From: an uncultured Eubacteriales bacterium
Lineage (GTDB): Bacteria > Bacillota > Clostridia > Oscillospirales > Acutalibacteraceae
Reading direction: 5' to 3'
Length of the DNA stretch: 7,923 nucleotides
Assembly (NCBI GenBank): GCA_934636435.1
Contig: CAKUAQ010000068.1
Span: 1 to 7,923, forward strand
The translations under genes and the position numbers were made by a program. Of this stretch, positions 1 to 6,311 are shown piece after piece (the first letter of the stretch is position 1; every line of letters starts with the position of its first letter). Under the pieces are notes generated by a model. That model was not told where the DNA came from. It ran no database searches and saw only the letters and a list, made by a program, of their open reading frames with translations.

Positions 1-1
1 G

Positions 2-199
2 CTGTATATCACCGATTCGTCGCTGAAGACCCTGCCGCTGGCGGTGCAGATGATTGCCGGCGGTACGGGCGCCGCAGCGCTGACGACGGCCGGTTCGGTG
101 GCGGCCTCCACCTTTGTGATGACGCTGCCGGTCATTATCGTATATCTGGTGATGCAAAGCAAGGTGTTGACCACGATGGCGTATTCCGGTATCAAATGA
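2..199 (+). CDS. Carbohydrate ABC transporter permease, MalG-type, C-terminal end only (partial)
   Basis: An open frame enters from the left edge and gives 65 residues before a TGA at 197-199. It begins LYITDSSLKTLPLAVQ. It then carries a Gly/Ala/Thr-rich stretch, a last hydrophobic helix (about residues 40-55 of the fragment, TFVMTLPVIIVYLV), and the tail QSKVLTTMAYSGIK. A late helix followed by a short 'F/S-k-x-L-T-x-G-x-xK' tail is typical of the second (MalG-like) permease of CUT1 sugar importers. The conserved EAA loop lies upstream of the window, so the assignment rests on the C-terminus only. It is not the partner of the permeases at 4464-6280, which form their own pair, so it implies a second importer upstream in the same operon. 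The next gene starts 27 bases on. Confidence 0.75.
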   Translation: MYITDSSLKTLPLAVQMIAGGTGAAALTTAGSVAASTFVMTLPVIIVYLVMQSKVLTTMAYSGIK

Positions 200-226
200 T
201 GATCGCTTTGCTGTAAGGAGCTTGCT

Positions 227-1648
227 ATGAGTGCAAAACTTTTACGACTTGTCTGTATGATCCTGGTGTTTTCGCTGCTGACGGTGAGCGTTTCAGCTGT
301 GTCGGATACGAGCTTCACCATTGTGGACGGGAAACACGTCAATACGCCGCTGTGCTATTCCTGCGAGCAGGTGATCGGTTATCTTGGCACCGACGGCGGG
401 TCATTTCTGGATGCCTCCGATTTGTTTATAGACGGCCAGGATAATATTTACGTAACCGACACGAATAAGAACCGGATCATTCAGTTGGACCCGAATGGGA
501 ATTATGTGAGAAGTTTCACCAATTCCGGGAATCTGAATGCGCCGCAAAGCGTGTTTGTCAGCAAGAACGGCGATCTGTTTGTGGCGGATACCGGCAATAT
601 GCGCATTGTGCATATTTCTTCCGCCGATGAGCAGATCGAGGTGTTTACAAAGCCCGAATCGGAGCTGATCAGCGACAGCGTGGACTTTTCGGTGAATAAG
701 CTGGCAATCAGCGAACAGGGACTCATTTATGTGGTGCAGGCCCAGCAGTTCATGATGATTGATTCCAATAATGAGTTTCGGGGGTATGTAGGGGCGAATA
801 AGGTCGGCTTTAATCTGCGGGAGTTTTTTATCCGCACTTTCGGAAGCACGGTGCAGAAGAATAAGGCCAAATACACGCAGGCGGCGACCTATAATTCCTT
901 TGCCATCGGAGACGACGGACTGATTTATGCGGTGGCAAACGACACAAAGAATCAGATCCGCATTCTGAATTTTGACGGCGATAACCTGTTCCCGGAGGGA
1001 AACTACGGCGAAAGCGTCATGGAGGATAAATCCACCAATATGCAGGATGCACTGTTTGTGGATATTTGTGTGGATAGCACTGGAGCGATCCATGCACTGG
1101 AGAAAAACAGCGGGCGGGTGTATGTGTATACCCCTGACGGCGATATGATCGTTGCATACTGCGGGATCGGTGAAATAAAGGATAAGTGTCTTACGCCGGT
1201 GGCGCTGGATATCAACAGCAAGGGGGAGACCTTTGTGCTGGATTCTGCCTCCGGGATGATCCACCGGTTTACGCCCACCTCCTATATGGAGCGGCTGCTT
1301 TCCACCTATAATCTGTTCCACGAGGGCAGCTATACCGAGGCGCTGGAGAAGGGGCAGCAGATACTGGAAACGGACAGCAACTGCTACATTGTCAATACGC
1401 TGATGGGCAGGATCGCCAACAAGCAGGAAGAATATGAAAAGGCGATGCAGTATTTCAAAAAAGCGGACAATAAGGAGGAGTACGCCACCGCCTTCACCTC
1501 CTACCGCCACGATGTGTTCCGGCAGTATTTCGGATGGATCGTGTGCGGCATTGCGGCGCTGGGTGCGGGAATCTTCCTGACGATACTGTATTTCCGAAAG
1601 AAAGCCAAACAGGCAGTCGATGTCTATTATTCCGGAGGTAAGCCATGA
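227..1648 (+). CDS. Secreted, membrane-anchored NHL-repeat beta-propeller protein with TPR-like region
   Basis: 473 residues. AAGGAG at 215-220 sits 6 bases before the ATG and supports this start. Residues 1-24 form a signal peptide (positive MSAKLLR, hydrophobic core, VSA before the likely cut after Ala24). About six propeller blades follow: 61-97, 103-140, 157-189, 222-255, 276-311 and 323-351. They show the NHL signature of a 'G-x-I/L-Y/F-V-x-D' strand followed by 'N-R-I' and a turn such as DPNGNYV; the clearest are DNIYVTDTNKNRI and GDLFVADTGNMRI. Residues 353-420 are helical with a TPR-like pattern (EGSYTEALEKGQQIL; EEYEKAMQYFKKA). A single membrane helix lies at 436-456, followed by a basic FRKKAK stop-transfer tail. 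The protein is therefore probably type I, with propeller and TPR outside the cell. NHL propellers bind proteins or glycans; the ligand here is unknown. A CYSC motif lies at residues 43-46. The stop overlaps the next start (ATGA), suggesting translational coupling. Confidence 0.88.
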   Translation: MSAKLLRLVCMILVFSLLTVSVSAVSDTSFTIVDGKHVNTPLCYSCEQVIGYLGTDGGSFLDASDLFIDGQDNIYVTDTNKNRIIQLDPNGNYVRSFTNSGNLNAPQSVFVSKNGDLFVADTGNMRIVHISSADEQIEVFTKPESELISDSVDFSVNKLAISEQGLIYVVQAQQFMMIDSNNEFRGYVGANKVGFNLREFFIRTFGSTVQKNKAKYTQAATYNSFAIGDDGLIYAVANDTKNQIRILNFDGDNLFPEGNYGESVMEDKSTNMQDALFVDICVDSTGAIHALEKNSGRVYVYTPDGDMIVAYCGIGEIKDKCLTPVALDINSKGETFVLDSASGMIHRFTPTSYMERLLSTYNLFHEGSYTEALEKGQQILETDSNCYIVNTLMGRIANKQEEYEKAMQYFKKADNKEEYATAFTSYRHDVFRQYFGWIVCGIAALGAGIFLTILYFRKKAKQAVDVYYSGGKP

Positions 1649-2262
1649 GTGTATTGAAATTGATACTGCTGAGTATTTACCATCCGGTGGACTGTATGCA
1701 GATCGTCAAGCGGGAGGGAAAATTCCGCTGGTGGTTACCGCTGCTGCTCTATGGACTGGCGGTTGCCGCAAGGCTGCTGTATGCCTATACCGTCCATTAT
1801 CCCCTCGCTACGAAAAACAGCGACGATGTGAATGTGCTGCTGGAGGTAGCGGTGTTTGTCGTACCGCTGATCTCGTGGGTGATCTGCAGCTATGCCATGA
1901 CCGCCCTGATCGACGGCGAAAGCACCCTGTGGGATCAGTTCACGGTCTCCTGCTATTGCACGGTTCCCTATACGCTGTTTACCCTCATTTCCATCGCCGT
2001 TTCCTATGGGATGAGCCTGGAGGAGTCCGGTATATTCAATTTTATCCGGGGCGTGGGATTGATCTGGATGATCGTTCTGCTGTTTGTCTCGCTGATGGTG
2101 CTGAATGATTATTCCTTTTCCAAAACGATCGGCATTACGGTGCTGTCGCTGGTGGCAATCGTCATTCTGTGGGCGGTGCTGCTGCTTCTGTATGCGCTGA
2201 CCGTGCAGATGGTGTCGCTGATTTATAACTTCGTGAAAGAAATCCGATTTAAGCTTGGTTAG
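1645..2262 (+). CDS. Yip1-family multi-pass membrane protein
   Basis: 205 residues. GGAGG at 1634-1638 precedes the ATG by 6 bases, and the start overlaps the previous stop by 4 bases. The N-terminus has a short helix and the motif YHPVDCMQIVKREGK, followed by WW. This matches the 'hP.....ik.e' opening common in bacterial Yip1-domain proteins. Five hydrophobic segments follow, at about 30-50, 64-86, 103-121, 136-154 and 163-195. Between the second and third lies a polar stretch with the Yip1-like pattern 'L-I-D-G-x-x-T-L-W-D-Q-F', followed by CTVPYTLF. Five helices with these motifs fit the Yip1 domain. In eukaryotes the family works with Rab GTPases in membrane traffic; the bacterial role is unknown, so no function is assigned. 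Its place between two exported proteins suggests it helps anchor, fold or export them, but that is inference. Confidence 0.82.
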   Translation: MSVLKLILLSIYHPVDCMQIVKREGKFRWWLPLLLYGLAVAARLLYAYTVHYPLATKNSDDVNVLLEVAVFVVPLISWVICSYAMTALIDGESTLWDQFTVSCYCTVPYTLFTLISIAVSYGMSLEESGIFNFIRGVGLIWMIVLLFVSLMVLNDYSFSKTIGITVLSLVAIVILWAVLLLLYALTVQMVSLIYNFVKEIRFKLG

Positions 2263-2266
2263 GAGG
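2261..2266 (+). promoter_or_regulatory. Ribosome binding site that fixes the start of the DUF5696 gene
   Basis: AGGAGG lies 6 bases before ATG 2273. An upstream in-frame TTG at 2255 would extend the protein by six residues (LVRRNG when read through), but it would place this perfect Shine-Dalgarno inside the coding region and spoil a clean signal peptide. The ATG at 2273 is therefore preferred. The site overlaps the stop codon of the Yip1 gene (TAG 2260-2262), so ribosomes finishing that gene would clear or load it. Confidence 0.85.
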
Positions 2267-2272
2267 AACGGT

Positions 2273-4459
2273 ATGCGCAAAGCCAGTATCATTTTAATAG
2301 CGTTTTTCGTGCTTTTGTCTTCCGTTTTCGTGGTGACTGCCGATAATTCCGGAGACAGTGACGTGGATCTTTCGGATTTCCTGTTTGATAATGAACCCAC
2401 GGATATATCCACCGTGACGCCTGCATACAGCGATATGACGCTGGTGGACGAAAATGAGCGTATCGCATTCTATTTCCATAAGACGGGAATGGATGTGTAT
2501 GTGGTGGACAAGGAGACGGGCACCGTCTGGTCGAATGTGCTCAGGAACGAAAATGTGGAATATACCGATTTTTCGATTTCCGCAGCCTCGCAGCTGATCA
2601 CGGTCAATGCTGCCGAAACGACAGGCGCCATCCGGGAGTATGTGCTGTATGACAGCTCCTGCCGGGATATCAAAGCCGACAGCGAGATCGCCGACGGTAA
2701 GCTGCTCCTCACGGTGACAGTGCCGGCGATGGATCTTTCGTTCCAGGTGGAATTTGGCATTGAGGACGATGCGTTCTATTATCGGGTGGTGGATTCGTCG
2801 ATCGCCGAAAAGGGGGAGGGACGGATCACCGGTATTTCCCTGTTGCATAACTTCGGTGCTTCCCGTCAGGATGAAAACGGGTATATTCTGTATCCGGACG
2901 GCAGCGGCTCGGTGATCACCTTCAAACCGAATGACGAGTCCAATGCCAAAATGTATCAGTACAGCGTCTATGGAGACAGTGACCTGACCTACCTTCAGAT
3001 GCAGAAGAACCGGACCAATAACGTATACGGCGCCCTTTTGCCGGTGTTTGGAATTGCGCAGAGCCGCAGCGGATTTTTGGCGTTCATTGACGAGGGGGAC
3101 GACGATGTGAAAATCAACATCGGCGTGCCGGGCTATCAGCTGCCCAGCGTATATCGCTGTTTCTTCTCTTTCCGCTATCGGAATTTCTCCGGCACCACCT
3201 TCAATAACGTGGATGTGACCACGCTGGTGGAAAAGCGCAGCAAGGCCGACCGAACGGTATATTACCATATGCTGAGCGGCAGCAATAACAATTACAGCGG
3301 TATGGCGGCTGCCTACCGGGAGCATTTGATCGACAAGGGCGTGCTCAAGAAACAGGAGAGGCAGGAGTCGATTCCTCTGAATATCCGTGCGCTGTGCGGT
3401 GTTCAGAAAAAATCTCTGTTTTCCTCAACGGTGGTGACAATGACCGGCTTTTCACAGGTGCAGACGATTGCCGATGAGCTGCGCTCCGGAGGAGTGAGCC
3501 GTCTGGATCTGGTGCTTTCCGGGTGGTGTGACGGTGGATGGGATACCCTGCCGACCAAGACGGGAGCCGAGTCTGCTTTGGGCGGTACGGCGGCTCTCAA
3601 AAAGCTGGTGAGTGTCCTTTCCTCCGATGGAGTGAGTGTGTCGCTGGAGGCGGATGCCATCAATGCCGACCAAAACACCGGCAGCTTCAATAAACGGAAA
3701 AATGCCGTGCGTAACAGCTACGGCGAGAGCTTTACGGATAAGACCGGGAAAAAGTATATTCTGGATGCCTGCGATGTGATGCCGGGGTTGTTCCAACGGT
3801 TTTCCCAATATAAGGCGGGGTTGAATTTGCTTTCGGTAGGCAATCTTGTCTATCCTGATTTCAGCAGCAAGGCGGTTTCGACCCGCCAGGATGTCATCGG
3901 CGCCTATTGCGATGCCATGCAGCAGGCGGCCCAAAGCGGACAGCGTATATCGGTGAATACCGGTAACGGCTATGCGCTGGGATATGTGGACACGGTGTAT
4001 GGGCTGCCCCAGCGGGACAGCGGCAACACCCTCTCCGACTATTCCGTGCCGTTCTATCAGATGGTGATCCACGGCTATATTCCGTACACCGGAAGCTATG
4101 CCAACACCCATTACGATTATACCTCCTGTGTGCTGGAATGGGCGGAATACGGCTGTATACCTTCGTATCTGCTCACCTGGGAAAACACATCCAAGCTGAA
4201 CGATACCGAGTACAATACCCTGTTCTCATCGGAATTCAGAGAGTGGAAGGATCGAATCCTGCAAACCTATGAAACGTTCAATAGGAATTTTTCAGAGCTG
4301 TTCGGTTTGAGTATCGTGTCCCATGAACGGCGGACCGGCGATCTGGCGGTCGTGCGCTACGAAAACGGGAAAACCGTGTACGTCAATTACGGCAGAGAGC
4401 CGGTGGCGGTGGACGGCATCACCGTTCCCGCCCAAGATTATCTGATATCGGGAGATTGA
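2273..4459 (+). CDS. Secreted DUF5696-family protein, putative glycoside hydrolase-like enzyme
   Basis: 728 residues from ATG 2273, chosen because AGGAGG lies 6 bases upstream. Residues 1-23 form a signal peptide (MRKASIILIAFFVLL, cut likely after VTA). The N-terminal half (about 50-350) is beta-rich, with features I associate with DUF5696: NGYILYPDGSGSVITF (202-217), PVFGIAQSRSGFLAFIDEG (257-275), and MAAAYREHLIDKGVL (344-358). The second half (about 368-680) has alternating strands and helices like a TIM barrel: LDLVLSGWCDGGWD (411-424), VSVSLEAD (454-461), KYILDACD (494-501), GNLVYPDF (523-530) and SCVLEWAEYG (618-627). A small C-terminal beta segment (690-725, VVRYENGKTVYVNYG) resembles the end domains of retaining glycosidases. 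No anchor or LPXTG motif is visible, so it is probably released or held by partners. Acidic residues at strand ends make hydrolase activity plausible but unproven. The flanking sugar importers support a role in carbohydrate use. Confidence 0.85.
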   Translation: MRKASIILIAFFVLLSSVFVVTADNSGDSDVDLSDFLFDNEPTDISTVTPAYSDMTLVDENERIAFYFHKTGMDVYVVDKETGTVWSNVLRNENVEYTDFSISAASQLITVNAAETTGAIREYVLYDSSCRDIKADSEIADGKLLLTVTVPAMDLSFQVEFGIEDDAFYYRVVDSSIAEKGEGRITGISLLHNFGASRQDENGYILYPDGSGSVITFKPNDESNAKMYQYSVYGDSDLTYLQMQKNRTNNVYGALLPVFGIAQSRSGFLAFIDEGDDDVKINIGVPGYQLPSVYRCFFSFRYRNFSGTTFNNVDVTTLVEKRSKADRTVYYHMLSGSNNNYSGMAAAYREHLIDKGVLKKQERQESIPLNIRALCGVQKKSLFSSTVVTMTGFSQVQTIADELRSGGVSRLDLVLSGWCDGGWDTLPTKTGAESALGGTAALKKLVSVLSSDGVSVSLEADAINADQNTGSFNKRKNAVRNSYGESFTDKTGKKYILDACDVMPGLFQRFSQYKAGLNLLSVGNLVYPDFSSKAVSTRQDVIGAYCDAMQQAAQSGQRISVNTGNGYALGYVDTVYGLPQRDSGNTLSDYSVPFYQMVIHGYIPYTGSYANTHYDYTSCVLEWAEYGCIPSYLLTWENTSKLNDTEYNTLFSSEFREWKDRILQTYETFNRNFSELFGLSIVSHERRTGDLAVVRYENGKTVYVNYGREPVAVDGITVPAQDYLISGD

Positions 4460-4463
4460 GCCA

Positions 4464-5336
4464 ATGCGAAAAGTGTCAAAATTTGAGAGACGTCGGAGCC
4501 TTTCCGGCTACGTGTTCCTCTCGCCGTGGATCTTTGCCACGTTGTTTTTGCTGGTATATCCGGTGATTTTTTCGCTGATGCTCAGCTTCGGCGAGATCAA
4601 GAGTTATATAACTTACAGCGTCCGTTTTGTAGGGATCAGCAATTACCGGGAAGCATTTCTGGTGGACGATCGGTTTTTGCCCATGCTGTTGACCAGCATC
4701 ACCGATATGCTGATCAACACACCGATGATCCTGGTGTTCTCGCTGCTGGTGGCGATCATCCTCAATCGGAAGATCAAGTTCCGGGCGGGCTTTCGGCTGA
4801 TATTTTTCCTCCCCGTGCTGCTGGGGAGCGGATACATCATGCAGCAGCTTCTCGGCCAGAATGTGCAGGACGGATCTATGGAGTTTGCTCGGGGGATGCT
4901 GCTGCCGGAGAACGTGCAGACATATATCGGCGCTACGGCGACCAAGTATATCTCGGCGTTCTTTTCCCGGATCACGCTGGTGATGTGGAAGTCCGGCGTG
5001 CAGATCATACTGGCGCTGTCGGGGCTGCAGGGAATATCTCCCAGCCTGTATGAATCGTCCCGCATTGACGGCGCCAGCGAATGGGAAATATTCTGGAAGA
5101 TCACTCTGCCGATGATCACCCCGATATTGTTGCTGAACGCGGTATATACGCTCATTTCCTTTGCGCTCGAGGACAGCGATCTGCTCAATTATATTGTGTC
5201 GGTGGCGTTCTCCGACAATCGCTTTGAGTATTCTTCGGCACTGGGCTGGCTGTATTTTGCCACGGTGCTGTTGATGATCGGTATTGTTTTCCTGATCCTG
5301 AAGCCGTTTATCAAGCGGCTGAATGAAAATTCCTGA
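4464..5336 (+). CDS. Carbohydrate ABC transporter permease, MalF/UgpA type
   Basis: 290 residues, six predicted helices at about 17-40, 74-100, 107-130, 166-190, 216-235 and 260-280. The N-terminus (RRRSLSGYVFLSPW, then FLLVYPV) is the usual opening of the first CUT1 permease. The ATPase-contact EAA loop is clear at 195-216: LYESSRIDGASEWEIFWKI, then TLP, with Gly203 in the conserved position. The alanines of the canonical 'EAAxxDGA' are replaced by Ser198-Ser199, a common variation. It would form the membrane channel with the next gene's product, receive sugar from the lipoprotein encoded at 6312 onward, and be powered by an ATPase not encoded here. The start is 4 bases after the previous stop with only a weak GGAG (4451-4454) 9 bases upstream, so translation probably depends on coupling to the upstream gene. 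Confidence 0.93.
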   Translation: MRKVSKFERRRSLSGYVFLSPWIFATLFLLVYPVIFSLMLSFGEIKSYITYSVRFVGISNYREAFLVDDRFLPMLLTSITDMLINTPMILVFSLLVAIILNRKIKFRAGFRLIFFLPVLLGSGYIMQQLLGQNVQDGSMEFARGMLLPENVQTYIGATATKYISAFFSRITLVMWKSGVQIILALSGLQGISPSLYESSRIDGASEWEIFWKITLPMITPILLLNAVYTLISFALEDSDLLNYIVSVAFSDNRFEYSSALGWLYFATVLLMIGIVFLILKPFIKRLNENS

Positions 5337-5340
5337 GCAA

Positions 5341-5347
5341 AGGAGGT
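5341..5347 (+). promoter_or_regulatory. Strong ribosome binding site for the second permease
   Basis: AGGAGGT, close to a full match to the 16S rRNA 3' end, ends 6 bases before ATG 5354. It follows the stop of the first permease directly and contrasts with the weak site used by that gene. The second permease may therefore load ribosomes independently even though the two subunits are needed in equal amounts. Confidence 0.8.
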
Positions 5348-5353
5348 GGGCAG

Positions 5354-6280
5354 ATGCAATTAAGATTATCCACCCGGACAATTAAGAAGAATACCATATT
5401 CCCGAAGATCGTCCGGTTTTTTATGTATGTGCTGCTGCTGGATCTGGCGGTCGTGTTTCTGTATCCATTTTTGTATATGATCGTCACTTCCCTGAAATCG
5501 CCGGAGGATCTGATGGACAGCTCGGTGACGTGGATCGTCAACCAGCTTTATTTTCACAATTATACGCTGGCATTTGAAAAAATGCAGTATATTCCCATCC
5601 TGCTCAAGACGATCGTCTATTGCGTGGTGGCTACGGGCGGACACATCTTAGCCTGTTCCTTTGTGGGGTACGGATTTGCCCGGTATAACTTCATCGGAAA
5701 GCGGATGTTTTCTTTTCTCCTCATCCTTTCCATGGTGATACCGATTCAGACGATCATCGTGCCGGAATATCTGCTGTATTCCAAAATCGGCGTGGCGAAC
5801 GGATATTTCCCGATGCTTGTGCCGACCTGGTTGGGCTACGGTTTGCGGGGCGCACTGTTCATCTTCCTGTTTCGGCAGTTTTATTTGTCGCTGCCCCGCT
5901 CTCTGGAGGAGGCGGCGGCCGTGGACGGCTGCACACCGATCCGCACCTTTTTCCGGATCGCTTTCCCGGCGTCCACATCTTCGGTGATCGTGAGTGTGGT
6001 GCTGAGCATCGTCTGGCACTGGAATGATTTTTACGAGCCGAACATTTATATTCGGGAGAATTCCCAGATGCTGCTGCCGATGCTGCTGCCGAAGCTCTAC
6101 GATTCCATGAAGGATGCGGCGGATCCAACCCAGTCGTTTTTACAGAATGCCGATCTGTATACAGAGGGTGTGGCTATGGCGGCAACATTCCTGGCGGTGA
6201 TCCCGATCCTGATTTTCTATCTGTTTTTCCAAAGGCAATTCCGCCAGGGTATCGAAACTTCCGGTATTACAGGCGAGTAA
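5354..6280 (+). CDS. Carbohydrate ABC transporter permease, MalG/UgpE type
   Basis: 308 residues. The N-terminal cytoplasmic stretch (to about 20) is followed by a first helix at 23-46 with the family motif LYPFLYMIVTSLK (36-48), then helices near 84-104, 117-137, 150-173, 208-224 and 274-292. The EAA loop is near-canonical at 180-204: PRSLEEAAAVDG, then CTPIRTFFRIAFP, including the EAA-x3-G core (Glu186 to Gly192). WHWNDFYEP (221-229) is the typical 'W-x-W-N-x-F-x-x-P' of MalG-type permeases. The tail GIETSGITGE matches the usual 'G-i-x-x-G-a-x-x-G' ending. It pairs with the preceding permease, 17 bases upstream, to form a CUT1 importer channel. The substrate cannot be read from the permease alone; oligosaccharides or substituted sugars are typical of this type. 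Confidence 0.94.
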   Translation: MQLRLSTRTIKKNTIFPKIVRFFMYVLLLDLAVVFLYPFLYMIVTSLKSPEDLMDSSVTWIVNQLYFHNYTLAFEKMQYIPILLKTIVYCVVATGGHILACSFVGYGFARYNFIGKRMFSFLLILSMVIPIQTIIVPEYLLYSKIGVANGYFPMLVPTWLGYGLRGALFIFLFRQFYLSLPRSLEEAAAVDGCTPIRTFFRIAFPASTSSVIVSVVLSIVWHWNDFYEPNIYIRENSQMLLPMLLPKLYDSMKDAADPTQSFLQNADLYTEGVAMAATFLAVIPILIFYLFFQRQFRQGIETSGITGE

Positions 6281-6297
6281 ATACAAATTTATTTTAT

Positions 6298-6303
6298 AGG
6301 AGG
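6298..6303 (+). promoter_or_regulatory. Ribosome binding site for the solute-binding lipoprotein gene
   Basis: AGGAGG lies 8 bases before ATG 6312, a good spacing. Another ATG at 6307 is only 3 bases from the site and out of frame, reading just Met-Gln-Cys before a stop, so 6312 is the start. The site closes a short AT-rich gap (6281-6297) that stands out from the GC-richer genes around it. Confidence 0.8.
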
Positions 6304-6311
6304 GCAATGCA

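Noticed and set aside
200..226. Possible hairpin or terminator between the permease tail and the propeller gene
   Set aside because: Only a 3-base AAG/CTT stem around the ribosome site is visible, with no GC stem or T run. It is most likely plain intra-operon spacing.
401..1510. Long minus-strand open frame (369 codons) opposite the propeller gene
   Set aside because: It mirrors the plus-strand gene, has a His/Ile/Arg-rich composition with no recognisable domain, and lacks a matching ribosome site. The plus-strand frame has a signal peptide and propeller repeats.
1620..2108. Plus-strand open frame of 162 codons overlapping the Yip1 gene in another frame
   Set aside because: Its start lies inside the propeller gene and the Arg/Cys/Gly-rich product has no domain. 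The Yip1 frame has a good ribosome site and five helices.
2255..2257. TTG as the start of the DUF5696 gene
   Set aside because: It would put the AGGAGG site inside the gene and has no ribosome site of its own at good spacing. ATG 2273 is better.
2294..3325. Long minus-strand open frame opposite the DUF5696 gene
   Set aside because: Same low-complexity His/Ile/Arg-rich shadow composition. The plus strand carries family motifs and a signal peptide.
4476..5381. Minus-strand open frame of 301 codons opposite the first permease
   Set aside because: Gln/His/Arg-rich translation of an antisense frame with no membrane helices or motifs. The plus strand is a clear permease.
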